Source of the DNA: Oxytricha trifallax
Lineage: Eukaryota; Ciliophora; Spirotrichea; Sporadotrichida; Oxytrichidae
NCBI GenBank assembly: GCA_000711775.1
Contig: ARYC01001999.1
Span: 1-64,000 of the forward strand
DNA length: 64,000 bases
Direction of reading: 5' to 3'
Below are positions 35,539 through 46,590 of the stretch, piece after piece (position 1 is the stretch's first letter; the number at the start of each line of letters is the position of its first letter). The notes beneath the pieces were generated by a model. It saw nothing but the letters and a program-made list of their open reading frames with translations. It ran no database searches and was not told the DNA's origin. The position numbers and the translations under genes are program-made.

Positions 35539-36158
35539 GGGGGGGGGGCAACACCTGAACCAGTAAATTATTTTCATATTTCTACCCTCTTTAAAACTCT
35601 GTAGATACATGACTAAGGTCAATTAAGGGTAAATTAACATGAATTAAGCATGAAAAATAGGTATAGCCAGTTCCATCAGATCTAAAAGATCAAGTTTATA
35701 CATAAAAATAATCATATAAATATGCACTTTTTTTAATTATTTTTTTCCCAAAAAAATTGTAATTTTAATTTTAATTTTGAATTATCTAATTGTTATATAT
35801 GTTAAATTCCAAAGATTCATCCATATAAACTTAAAGAGATATTATGATATGAGCTAGAAAACTATCTTGATTTGATATGGATGAATCGTTGGAATTTAAC
35901 ATATATAACAATTAGATAATTCAAAATTAAAATTAAAATTACAATTTTTTTGGAAAAAAAATAATTAAAAAAGTGCATATTTATATGATTATTTTTATGT
36001 ATAAACTTGATCTTTTAGATCTGATGGAACTGGCTATACCTATTTTTCATGCTTAATTCATGTTAATTTACCCTTAATTGACCTTAGTCATGTATCTACA
36101 GAGTTTTAAAGAGGGTAGAAATATGAAAATAATTTACTGGTTCAGGTGTTGCCCTCCC
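35539..36158. mobile_element. Foldback element FB3 with 8-bp target duplication
   Basis: Arms of about 280 bp (35545-35826 and 35875-36155) are near-perfect reverse complements around a 48-bp loop. The left tip carries a run of nine or ten G; the right tip has CCCTCCC. AAAAAAGT flanks both sides directly (35531-35538 and 36159-36166), the signature of a transposed element. No coding capacity, so it must rely on another element's transposase. Confidence 0.8.
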
Positions 36159-36324
36159 AAAAAAGTCTATCGAAATTCAATTTTTTTTCGACAAAATTTT
36201 CATTTTTGGTTGACTACAACTACTTCGTATTTAATTTAGTAATTAATTCAAATTCAACAAATCAATTATTCTCTAGTAATATTCAGAAAATGATACTATA
36301 ATAATATTACTATACTATTGATCT

Positions 36325-37005
36325 TCAAATTCTGTTGAACTTATCATTCTTGCATAGTGGGTTTTCGATCCAGAGTTTCTCTTAGTGTTGTCTGTGATAG
36401 TAAAAGTGGCATTTGTGCTCCTCCGCATACCTATGCTTTCCACAAAATACATAATCGCATTTGCATGAGAGACCAAGCAAATCCACCTTCTTTTTGCAAG
36501 TCCAGCATAATGATTTATTTGCTTAAATCTCGTATTAGGGTTTTGGTGGTTCAATCAAATTTTAAATAGGTATCAGATTACCCCTTAAATGCAATATATT
36601 TAAAATTTTAAATTGGTTCAGCAGGTAATTACTCTATTGCTGGAGATACTTCCATTTTCACTTCTTCAATCTCATTAGATTTAGGTTCATTGGACTTTAC
36701 TTAATCAACTACCTCTTGTTATTATGTTTGTGTTAAAGTGGGTTCTGAAAGTTCGTGTTTACTCAAGCTTACATTTTCTAAGAATCAAGTTTGTCGTATT
36801 GCTATTCATCTATTATTTAAATTGTTTGTAAATAACTAAACAATACACCCTAAATGTCATTATTTTTTAGTTTCTTTATGATTAAAATAGTATATTCATC
36901 ACTATGGCACGAAGAGCAGAGGAAGTTAGTAGCCTTGCTTCCAAAGAATGTGCTGCAGATGTGGCACAAAACTGGGATATTCTGGTTGTTTTGCTTAGAG
37001 TCCAT
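36325..37005 (-). CDS. A20/AN1 zinc-finger (stress-associated type) protein
   Basis: Start MDSKQNNQNIPVLCHICSTF at 37005. The N-terminal A20 finger is C-H-I-C, 11 residues, C-S-S-C (LCHICSTFFGSKATNFLCSS then C). After an IES (about 36800-36900) comes an acidic, Gln-rich linker (SLSKHELSEPTLTQTQQQEV ... EIEEVKMEVSPAIEQL). The C-terminal AN1 finger reads SLCWTCKKKVDLLGLSCKCD then YVFCGKHRYAEEHKCHF, with the expected Cys and His set, ending KNDKFNRI and TGA 36325-36327. In plants and animals such proteins bind ubiquitin through A20 and act in stress responses; the same role here is inference from the domain pair. Confidence 0.85.
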
Positions 37006-38388
37006 TATGATTTTATAAGTGCTAATGTTTTTTAAGATTGTTGGTTAAAAACTAAAAGCTAGTTTAAATTTATATTATATTTGTTAATTTATTTACTAGT
37101 TTATATACTTTCGCAATTCACCACGCATTCTGATATTTTGGTTCATCTATTGAAGATTCAGATGAGCGAATGTAAATGAGAATAGCAAATAATAATTAAT
37201 GAATGAGCAATATATTTAACATATACAATGAAAGAACAATGAATGGGGATGTTTTTGTGTTGAGAAAGTGATTTAGAAATTTAGTAGAGAAAAAGAAGGG
37301 TGACTGATGCACGCAATCAAAACAAATTAACAAGAAACTACGTAAATAAATTGATATAAATAATTTATTAATAAAATATTAAGATTGTAAAATAAAGTGA
37401 TTCTATTTCTAGTGTTTAAAAATACAGAACATTGATGGTGTGGGTGAGTGTTTGTCATTTCGATAATTAAAAGTTTCTTTCTAACTTAATACTTCTCATT
37501 ACAATCACTTTTGTACAAGGATATATTGATCTTCCTTCTTAGTTTATAGTATCATTATGGTTTTGATATTTTATATAGATAATTGATGATATAAATTATA
37601 TCGTTCTTATGCTGACTTATTAAATTAATGTGCTTGATATTTTCAAATTATAGAAAAAATATAATATAAGCCTCACTTATTTTAATAATATAAGTAGTAA
37701 ACTTAAATTAAATCTTGAAATTAGTTTTTTGGGTTTGAAATGATGTAGCTAACAGTTAAAAAAAATTGCTATTAAATAATAAAGGAACATAATTTTAATA
37801 AATCTATGAGTGGTTTGGCAGTTGTTTGCTCATTTAAAACTAAAACCTATTGAAAATAATGCATGTGATGTTTAGAATTAAAAAATATGAAAATATTAGT
37901 AAAGTCTTCTTTAGTTTAAACATAATATTTCTCAATTCGTTCATAGGTATTTATTTTTTAATTAGATACAGAGTTTTTGTTTTGCTGAATATAAAGCTTT
38001 AATTGATTCAAGATCATCTAAGATATAATGTTCATTTTCAATCCCAAATTGCAAGCTATTCATTTGTGTAAATTTAGATATCTAATATTTGTATTTAAAT
38101 TATATTATTAGTTTCATATTACTACCAAACTTATTAAATTGTACAAACTTGATTTTTTTTTAAAGGTGCTATTAGTTATCTATTTATTTTATTTTTTAGT
38201 TTGATTTGCTTATAAAGGTTTACGTTTTGTTTTTATTTAAATAAAAGTCTTAAAAATTTTTGAGGAGATAACTTCTAGATCTTTATTTATTGAAAGCAAA
38301 ATGCTTTTTTATCCTTAAAATTAAGGAGAAAGTCGAAATAAGATAAACTATTTATGCCTAATACTTTCCTTATTAAACTGCACTGTTT
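37006..38388. other. AT-rich intergenic DNA
   Basis: About 1.4 kb with no supported gene, repeat or palindrome. Lies between the starts of the A20/AN1 gene and the 3' side of eS4. Confidence 0.4.
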
Positions 38389-38679
38389 TCAAATTAATGC
38401 CAATAAAAATTTAAAATCATAAAATTACTATATTTATCGAATAAAAATATAAGAATTAATTTTCCATTATTCATCTTAAGCAATTTATTCAATAATTAAA
38501 TAAAAAAGATAAGTTTAATGAAATATAAATAACTTATCAAATTCATGTGGCTATTTTAAATTATTTACTAAAAAGATATTTAATAAGCTATAAAACTTAA
38601 ATGTTCCTTCTTTTGATTTAAAGTTCAATTCCTTAATGCTTTTCCATTTAATTATTGATACAAAAAAGGTAAAAGTTTA

Positions 38680-39688
38680 GTTTTTAGATTCGTCAGCTTC
38701 AATTCTGAGTCTCTTGTTTCTCTCGCCAATGAGGGAAAGCTTGATACCCTTGGCTGGGAGGAGTGAAATGACAGACTTCTTGTCCTCTCCGATAACGAAG
38801 ACGTTGTTGACTCTGGTGGCGAATGAGTGGCCAGCGGTGTCCTTGATGTGAGCAATATCGAAACTGCTTGGATGCTTTTCGATGTGTTGGAGAACACCGA
38901 CTCTTCCGATGTTGTTACCATCGACTAGGAGAACTTGAGCTCCGTTCTCGAACTTAATGAGGCTCTCAACTTCGTTTGTCTCGAGATTTAACTATAAAAT
39001 AAGGATATTAAATATAAATATTTTCAAAGAAGAGAGAGCAAAATTTAAGGAGCGAACGAGAACAAAGAAATAATTGCTGCCGTTGCCACTAAGAAAAGAA
39101 TCTGCTGATGCTTACCTTGACGGCATCGTGCTTCTTGATGTCTGGGTGGGGGAATCTGAGGGTTCTGCCGTCGTGGGTAACAACGTAGGGAACTTTGTTT
39201 GGTCCCATTGCCTTGCTTCTGATGGAGCAGAGCTTGAATTGAGCTTCCTTGGCGTCGATCTTGTGAGCTTGGTATCTACCCTTGACGTCGCAGAGGATTC
39301 TGAAGTGTTCTCCAGTTCTCTCAATGGTGACAACGTCCATTTTTAATTACAATCAACTTTTATTGATAAAATCATAAATCAATTTTTAAAAATTCCACAT
39401 CAAAATACCGAGTGAGAATCTTGGGTCTCTTCTAATCTTTCCGTCAATCTTGATGAGTCCTTCCTTGTCTTTAACGATCTTAATAGCCTCTTGACGAGAA
39501 ATTGCATATCTCAATCTATTTCTAAGGAGTACAGTTAGTGGCATGCTTTCCTTTCTCTTGTGGGGACCGGTACCGGCTTTGGTTGCGTAAACTCCTCCTA
39601 ATTTGTTCAACATCCAGTGGGATGGGGCTGCGATTCTCTTTTGATGCTTCTTGGGTCCTCTTGCCTACACTAAATTTTACTATATCAT
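38680..39688 (-). CDS. RPS4: Ribosomal protein eS4 (RPS4)
   Basis: Small-subunit protein eS4. Segments in order: ARGPKKHQKRIAAPSHWMLN and KLGGVYATKAGTGPHKRKES (S4 RNA-binding region, 39386-39664), MDVVTIERTGEHFRILCDVK through HPDIKKHDAVK (39116-39340), and LNLETNEVESLIKFENGAQV with the KOW-like GNNIGRVGVLQHIEKHPSSF up to ERNKRLRIEADESKN (38680-38991). A 60-bp IES with pointer ATG (39341-39400) and a 124-bp GTAAGC...TATAG intron (38992-39115) interrupt it. The nearest ATG (39688) adds MIQQNLVQ before ARGPKK unless 21 bp are removed. No TGA follows the conserved end; the codon there is TAA and the next in-frame TGA is at 38389-38391, so a 3' IES or a long tail must be invoked. Confidence 0.92.
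38992..39115 (-). other. Spliceosomal intron in eS4
   Basis: On the minus strand it begins GTAAGC after GTC AAG and ends TATAG before TTA AAT CTC, giving DAVK-LNLE in frame. Boundaries fit GT-AG and not a pointer repeat. Confidence 0.75.
39341..39400. other. 60-bp IES in eS4, pointer CAT/ATG
   Basis: CAT occurs at 39338-39340 and 39398-39400. Removing one copy with the DNA between joins FSLGILM directly to DVVTIER, the expected eS4 sequence, whereas the unexcised DNA inserts an AT-rich run. Confidence 0.75.
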
Positions 39689-40207
39689 TTTTTTTTATCT
39701 AATTAAATTTATTCAGGCGTATTTAAATTTAACATACAATAAATACACAATGTTAATGCTTGTTAGAACTTATCATTTTCTCTGCTAAGATATATATGAA
39801 TTATAAATAGTTCGAGTTGACCTCAATTCATATATAGCACTTAATATATAATTTAAATTATAGCCTTTATCCTTTAGACTTAATAGAAAACAGCAGCACT
39901 TACCTGCTTTTAAAGATAAAATGAAGCCTAAATAAACTAGTTAACTTATGTTAATAAGCCAAATACTTAAATTAATTTTAATTATCTAGGAACTAGCTAT
40001 CTAATATATAATTCCTAATTAATTAGTTAACTCAATTCTACAATATCTTTTTTATTAATTCACAAGCCTATTATTAATTATACTTTACTTAAAAATTAAT
40101 TTAAAGTCTAATTAGTTAAAGTGCTGTACTCTCTTTCTCTTTATGATTAAGTTAAAGTTTTATTAATTTTGAGTGAAATAATTAAATTAATTTGGAGGAG
40201 AAATAAA

Positions 40208-40946
40208 ATGGGTTAAATTTTGAACTGCTGCAATAATGCCGAGATGAACACTGGCGACTAGGCTGTCAGTAAGTAGCAATAGTCTGGTAAACCTTAAAGC
40301 TCTTATCCCAGCAGTACGCTTACTATTGACCTTAATTAACATTCAAAATTATTAAAAAATAGAATAAATAATGGAGGCTAAGGGGTTTTGTGGTTTTAAC
40401 TTTTATTTAAATTTAAAGATTGTTTTTGGTATAGTCTAAAACACAATCGTGATGAAAAATCGCAATCCCTTCCTATCTAAGATTCAACTTAAGACTACTA
40501 TTGAGACTGAATAAGTAAGTTAAAACAATTGATTGCTTAGATAATACTTATCCTAAATGCCAAAGATAAATAAATACTAGATTGCTGCTCTTGATTTAAA
40601 AAAATAAGAGCTTCCCTTAATTTTACCGAAAGTTATCGAAATTTACAAAGGATATTTATGAATAAATTGTTTCATATCTTTTGTTCCTACTTTGTTAATA
40701 ATTTTTGAAATACCATTTAAAATTACTTTTTATAGGATTACCAAGGGTCAAGCTGTATTTTAATCTAGAAAAGGCCTTAGTGGTGTTCAAGATGAGTACA
40801 TCTAATTATTATTAATTTTTAAAATCCAGAAGCAAAATCTACAAATGAAGAGAAACTACCAAAACAAAGATAAATTGAACAGTGGCAAGCAATTTGAAAT
40901 AGAGGTTGATAATGGTTCAACTACTCACGGCAGCAACAGAGTTTGA
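40208..40946 (+). CDS. Small protein with predicted N-myristoylation/palmitoylation signal
   Basis: Start MGQILNCCNNAEMNTGDQAV: Gly2 followed by Cys7-Cys8 is a classical dual-acylation signal, suggesting membrane attachment. Later parts: NPFLSKIQLKTTIETEQ (40460-40520), QKNKSFPQFYRKLSKFTKDI (40600-40670), ITKGQAVFQSRKGLSGVQDE (40738-40797), and KDKLNSGKQFEIEVDNGSTT ending at TGA 40944-40946. IESs lie between the segments; one holds GGGGTTTTGTGGTTTT. No domain recognised. Short, basic; function unknown. Confidence 0.55.
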
Positions 40947-41240
40947 GAGAGAATAACTCTAAGCATTTACATTGAAATATTCATTGAATCAATAAACTTT
41001 AAGGATTATAGATTGAGATAATACCTTTGGAGATATTTACTTAGTTTATTTTTCATTACCATCAACTCTTTAGGATTAAGAAATTTAACATATTCTCATT
41101 AAATTATATTTATTGTTCTTACACTATATTTTCCTTTTAAATGCAAGACTCTAAAATAATTGATAGTAAATATGTTAATTATTAATGTTTGATAATGAAA
41201 TTAATTGTCTTAATCGAATAATTAAAACTTGGAACCTTTA

Positions 41241-41602
41241 TTGCTAAAGTATAAATGAATTGGGAAATTAAAATATAATTAATTAATTAAGTTTGTGGCT
41301 GCTAACTTTGTCAAAATATAATTAATATGGTTCTTGTTTAATAGACAATTGAAACTTAGCTGGACTTTTTTACTGGCAGTTTCTGACTTAGCGAGATAAC
41401 TCGGCTTTAATTTTGGCATTAAATTTACTAAACAAATCACCTAAAATCAAAGTCAGTTATCTCGCTCCTACTATGCGATAAGGCTGTACCGCCAATACTA
41501 AAGTTCAGCTGATTTTGTATTCTCTATCAAACAGATAAAGTTAACTGCTAATAATTTAATTAATTTTTAATTAATTTCCCCAATTAAATTATAGTTTATC
41601 CT
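41241..41602. mobile_element. MITE-like element M3
   Basis: About 60-bp terminal inverted repeats: TTGCTAAAGTATAAATGAAT on the left and, read inward on the other strand, AAACTATAATTTAATTGGGG on the right. Two inverted subterminal cores, TTAGCTGGACTTTTTTACTG at 41347 and the reverse complement of AGCTGAACTTTAGTATTGG at 41500-41518, each followed by a GCGAGATAAC motif. It lies between the convergent 3' ends of the myristoylated-protein gene and CA1. Confidence 0.65.
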
Positions 41603-41638
41603 TAATTAATTCTAAGGATTTTCAAGTTTAATAAAATC

Positions 41639-43160
41639 TCAATCGTAAATAGTGTGAATTGAATAAAGGAAATATACTGAAATAAACCCAATTAATGTCC
41701 TTTAAATACCTAAACTTGCAAGTAAAGTATCTGCATTAGCTTTGAGATAAACATATCTCTGGTTAATAGATTAGACTACTCTGTTGTTGCCATGACCATA
41801 TGCAAAAGTAGAATTGCTCATCCAATTTTCATTAAAGTTTCTGTGTTAAGTTGAACTTATGGGTTACGGATCATTCACAACAAGCCAGTTTACTACCTCA
41901 CTGCAAGGAGGAGTGGTGAGAGGGCCTTAATAGTGGTAGAGATTGTGATAGTTCAATTTCCCAAGTAATTTCATAGTGGGAATTGTAAGGGCACTTTGAT
42001 TCTTGTAGTCAACATGAAGAGCATCAATTAAATCGTTTGATTCATCTCCTCCATCGTCAACGTCAAAAGATACAGACACAACAGCTAGTTATGAGCTGCC
42101 TGGTTGATTATGTACGAAATGAATTTCTAGATCGTAATGTTTTCCATCAAAAGTATGCTCAGAGGAAGCATGCACATGAAATTGGAGTAAGTTGTAGGTG
42201 CCCATGACTCCAGCTGGTGTCCACATTGCCAATATTCCGTTTGTGAAATCGATCTGATAAGTAGTGCCAAGGTCGTTAAGTTTAACTCCAGTGATGAGGC
42301 CCTCATTCATTATCATATCTAAAATATCACTCTTTACTAATCTCTTAGAGTTGTCTATTTTAAAACATTGTAATAAAATTAAGAAATAAAATCATTTTTA
42401 AAATACTTAGAAATAAATTATTTTTAAATTGTATTATGCAGCTTAACACTTCATTAATAAAGTAAGATGTTTTGTTTTGGCTTTCAAACTTTTTCTTAAA
42501 AAATAGTTTAATTTTTCAAGATACATTTTCAAAGTTTCTAATTTGTATATATTCAGCTTATTTTTAAAACTCTTAAGCTTAAGTTTCAACAAACTGTAGC
42601 AACAGTTTAGAGGCATAAATAAGTTACCTAATAGAATAGCTTCTTAAACAATATAATTTATTTAATTTATTAATTTTCCTTTCATTCTTCCAAGTTTAAT
42701 TGCTATTAATTAAATTTGTCTGATGAACTACTGAAACTAGTGCGCAAATCAATAGGTGATTAGGAAGTGACCTACATAAAATTGGTTTATTTTACTGAAT
42801 ATAGAGAATTTAAATATCTTCATTTTTGAAGTTTAGATTTGGAGATAGCTTTCATTTTCAAATCAATCTTTATTAGTACTCGATAGGATTTATATATTAA
42901 CTGCTAAATCTATTTATTAGCATACTCGCAAATATATTACTTATTTTATCAGTACTTACATTTGAGCAGACTCCTTCCTTCCAGTTTGAGCCACCAGATG
43001 AGTAGTCGATAGATCCACCAGAAGCATTAAATTAAAACAAATAGATACAATTAAAAAAAATTTATTTCACATTTTTAAATACAATTTTAAGATTCACTTG
43101 TGAAATGAGTCCCAGCAGCATTAAAATTGCACTGGGAAGTGCATGAGAAGATGCTTTCAT
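41639..43160 (-). CDS. Secreted alpha-carbonic anhydrase CA1, catalytic residues complete
   Basis: Hydrates CO2 to bicarbonate, probably outside the cell or at its surface. Start 43160 gives a signal peptide, MKASSHALPSAILMLLGLIS; then ASGGSIDYSSGGSNWKEGVC. A long AT-rich gap (42357-42960) is probably an IES. Next NSKRLVKSDILDMIMNEGLI, LGTTYQIDFTNGILAMWTPA, LLQFHVHASSEHTFDGKHYD: HVH gives Zn ligands 1-2, SEHT the support residues, and LEIHFVH ligand 3. LTTPPCSEVVNWLVV holds the gatekeeper Thr. The end is AYGHGNNRVVQSINQRYVYL with a hydrophobic tail FISVYFLYSI before TGA 41639-41641, possibly a GPI-type signal. The only one of the four copies that keeps all three ligands. Confidence 0.85.
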
Positions 43161-43442
43161 GTTTCTAAAAGATCTTTTTATAAATTAAGTTTCAATAAAT
43201 ACCTTAGAAGTAAACTATACTACAGAGGTTTAGCTAATTTTATTATAATTAATAATTATTAACTAGAGTTAATAGCAATTTACATACTTCAAAGTCAATA
43301 TATTTGATTGTTTTATTATATTATTGATTATTTATAAAAAAATATGATTAGAAGTGTTTGGTTTTAATAGACGACAGTTTTAATATAAAACAAATATCAT
43401 TATTTTTTATTACAATAACTCCAATCACCGCTATTTCTATTA
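43161..43442. other. AT-rich spacer between CA1 and CA2
   Basis: No gene or repeat supported. Confidence 0.4.
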
Positions 43443-44719
43443 TCATTTATGACAAATTTATTAAGTAAATTTAGACATTATAAAGCAATAAGTTTGAGCA
43501 ATAATTAGCTTGAAATTCATTTCAGATGAGTAAGAAATTAATAAACACTTAAAATCCAATTAGTGCCAATTAAAATTAATTATTTTGATTAACTAAAATT
43601 TGAGATTTTTTATTTATAAGTAAAAGGTTTTAGCCAATAAACCATTTCTGAATAATTATTAAGCTTGACCCATCATACTTGAGTCAACTTTCATATATAC
43701 GAATCTTTCGTTAAGAGGTTGTATAGCTCTGTTGTTGCCATGTCCATGAGCATAAGTTTAGTTATTCATCCATTTCGTATTAAAGTAATTTATTTGTGTT
43801 TTTGAAATGGGTTGAGGGTCGTGAACAACCAATCAGTTCACTATCTCGCTGCAATGAGGAGTAGTTAACGAACCCTTTTAATAATACAGAATATTTTTGT
43901 TCAACTAGTTTATCAAATTCATAGCTGGAATAGTAAGAGCTGTCATGTTTTTTGAATCCAATTTTAATGCAGTTATAAAATCGTTGTCTCAATCTCCTCC
44001 GTCTTCAACGTCAAACTAAACTGAGAGAACTGCCAGCTTATTTTCAAAGAAGTGCTTGTGCACGAAATTTACCTCTAAATCATACTGCTTTCCATCAAAA
44101 GTGTGTTCTGAAGGGGAATGCACGTGAAATTATAATAGTTAAAAGGTTTCTGGTTCAGCATTATAGTTCCAGAAGCTTATTGCTCCATCCAATAAAAATC
44201 ATATAAAATTAATTTCAGAATGAAAATGATTTTAATAAATCAGTGAAGACAGTCTGAAAAGTGTTAACTAAATCTTTAAAAGCAACTTCGTGCATGTTAT
44301 TCTATGAGATCAATATTTCCAGAGTATCAGATTTTTTAGTCTGCCTACATTAGAGAATCTGCTTGAATATGAGAGTGGGATGTCTATTGGAGATTAATTT
44401 GACCCCTAAAATATTAAATATGAATAACTTGCTTAAAACCAACAAAAATACTATTCTTTAGCATAGACATTAACTTTGATTGGGTCTTTTAAATATGAAT
44501 TGTTACACACTTGAATATAAAGAACTATAAAGAATTTTGAAATAAACTTACACTTGCACAAGCTTCGTTCCAGTTAGCTCCACTCTGCAAATATGATAAA
44601 GAACCCTCTGAGTTTAATTTGTACTGAGAAACTTGTAAGTAAATTGTAGTCAGACATATTGGAAAGATAAGTGAGAAGATTCTTTGCTATTTTCGTATCA
44701 GAGTGCAATTAAATTTCAT
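43443..44719 (-). CDS. Alpha-carbonic anhydrase paralogue CA2, third zinc ligand replaced
   Basis: Start 44719 gives MKFNCTLIRKQQRIFSLIFP, a signal-like N-terminus, then SEGSLSYLQSGANWNEACAS, aligned with CA1. Later: KKSDTLEILISQNNMHEVAF, DGAISFWNYNAEPETFQLLQ, FHVHSPSEHTFDGKQYDLEV. Zn ligands 1-2 (HVH) are present, but ligand 3 in LEIHFVH of CA1 is Asn here (LEVNFVH), so this is probably a carbonic-anhydrase-related protein without normal catalysis. GSLTTPHCSEIVNWLVVHDP replaces the usual PPC by PHC. The end is HGHGNNRAIQPLNERFVYMK; the conserved part stops near 43665 and the first TGA is 43443-43445. IESs near 44190-44230 and 44395-44555. Confidence 0.75.
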
Positions 44720-44989
44720 TTAATTGCTAGTTAACATTTATTTGTTGTTTTATTTTATTATATTATAGTTTAACAATGTGCTTATTAACTTATATTTTAT
44801 TAAACATTACTTTCATGATTATTGACTTTTTAATGTTCAGTATAAATATTTTGCTTGGATCTTTAAAAAAATTAAATTTTCTTTTAATTATATTTGATTT
44901 ATTGCTGGGGAATATTAATTAAGTCTGTTTTGGACTCAGTAAAAAATATCAAGGAAATATTAGAAAATGCTATTGGTTTTATCTAATTT

Positions 44990-46095
44990 TTAGTAAATTT
45001 ATCTTGGTCCAAGTGGGTTTACAGGTCTATTATTTCCTTGGTGCTTCATGGAGAAAGTGTTGTTTTTAGGCCATCATTTGTAGAAGTAATCAAGCTGCTC
45101 ATTTGAGAGTAATTATTTTATGAAAATATTATGTAGAGATTTAATTTCAATTTATTAAGAAGAGGAAATATATTAATTTATGATAATTTAAGAGTGGTTA
45201 AATTTTGTCTCATACAAGTCACTCCACACCCTCAGTGCATGGAGGTGAAGTCAAAGAGCCTGGATAATAGAATAGATGCTTATTTGCTTTATTTTAATCT
45301 GCAACTAAGTCATTCAAGTTGAAGTCCTTCACAATATGAGATTATTATCTTCTGTTCAAAACTGTTTATAATTCTTGGATTTTAATTTAATACTGAAAAT
45401 CGAAATTTAATTATTAAAACAAAATGCTGGAGGAATGAATTGTGGGAGAAGTTGCCTTTGTGAACCTTGGCTTGGTCGAACAGCACAGTCACTATAGCTT
45501 TGATTTGGCCGCTTTTTCTGTCTTTATGTATAATTTGTATTTTCATGTCCATATGAACTTCATTCAGCATATGGTCACTTGGAATTTCTCATAATATTTT
45601 AATTCCTTATCAATTTTAAATGACGCTATTTTAAGATTATCAAAATTTAATATATATTTAAAATTCACTTGGTGCGTGGACTCTAACTTCAGTAGTGATT
45701 AAGTCTTTTAATTAAAGATCCTTAAGGTTAGAAAAAGTAAGATTTCCAAAGTCTCCATAAGATGAGATAGTATGTCCTATGTCTTTTATTTGAACTTTAG
45801 GGAATTTTTTATTTGTAAATAATTAGATAAAGTCATGATGTTTGAAATTTGTTATTTTAATAGTTGCATAATTTGCTAGGGATTGAAGAGTAACTTTGAG
45901 TGAATTGAATATTTGGACTCTGCTTGATACCATTATAGTCGTATTTCCTTCGTGCATCTGAAGAAAGAGGTATGTGTATTAGGCTCTGTTATTTTCCCCA
46001 TAAGGAAGTTAAAAGTTAATAAGATATTATTGTGACTTACCTTGATGCATTATTTCGGTCAGTCGGCTGTTCTCTATGTGTAACTAAATGTTGTG
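44990..46095 (-). pseudogene. Alpha-carbonic anhydrase paralogue CA3, degenerate
   Basis: Recognisable parts: GKQQSLIHIPLSSDARRKYD and IKQSPNIQF (QSPI region), QIKDIGHTISSYGDFGNLTF, VRVHAPSDHMLNEVHMDMKI, QIKAIVTVLFDQAKVHKGNF and PGSLTSPPCTEGVE followed by TGA. The first Zn ligand is Arg (RVH) and the third is Gln (KIQIIH), so zinc binding is lost. The TGA replaces the Trp of the PPCxExVNW motif, and frames change near 45850-45890. A 90-bp IES with an 8-bp pointer still sits precisely in the HAPSDH motif. Downstream (44990-45190) only fragments. No function expected. Confidence 0.7.
45583..45672. other. 90-bp IES in CA3 with 8-bp pointer TCACTTGG
   Basis: TCACTTGG occurs at 45575-45582 and again at 45665-45672. 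Removing one copy with the intervening AT-rich DNA joins VRVHAP-SDHMLNEV in frame (minus strand GCA CCA AGT GAC CAT). Confidence 0.8.
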
Positions 46096-46394
46096 TTATC
46101 TTATTGTTACTATTTTATTTACACAGAGATTAATATCTAATATAAAATATATCTAACTAATCTAGTTTGGAAGTTTAAATGAAATAGGATAAAATCTCAA
46201 GACACTAATTTATCATTTATTCAATAATAAGTTTGGCATTTATATGTCTGAACCCATTTCTTTTTATCTTTAATATGATAAATAGTAAATTGGATAAAAA
46301 ATGGTGTTATCCCATTAAAAATTGCATATTTTAATGGATCAATTAAACAATCAATAATTTCATTTTTCTTAATCCATTTTTATATTGATGTTAT

Positions 46395-46590
46395 TATAAA
46401 GGAGCTTCTAAAAATTGATTAAGCACCATATCTTCAGGGTGATTATGATTACGTCTCTCACAGTGAGAGTGTTGCCAGAGTTGAAATGATGGTTAAATCA
46501 GTAAAGTGCATATAACACCTACTGAAAGAAGGGTCAATGAGTTTAATCTCATTAAATAAATTGCAATGTAACTACGTATTTTAATAATTT
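46395..46590 (+). other. Isolated open coding-like segment
   Basis: One plus-strand frame reads IKELLKIDQAPYLQGDYDYV then SHSESVARVEMMVKSVKCIQ and HLLKEGSMSLISLNKLQCNY, flanked on both sides by plain AT-rich DNA. The composition is protein-like; no start or stop belongs to it. It may be a single displaced coding segment of a gene elsewhere. Confidence 0.35.

Noticed and set aside
38652-38921. Ser-rich open frame on the minus strand over eS4
   Set aside because: A shadow of the eS4 gene in another frame; the eS4 frame is strongly conserved.
39074-39346. Open plus-strand frame opposite eS4
   Set aside because: Antisense shadow of eS4 codons.
43780-43992. Open frame overlapping CA2
   Set aside because: Another frame of CA2, where the carbonic anhydrase motifs are clear.
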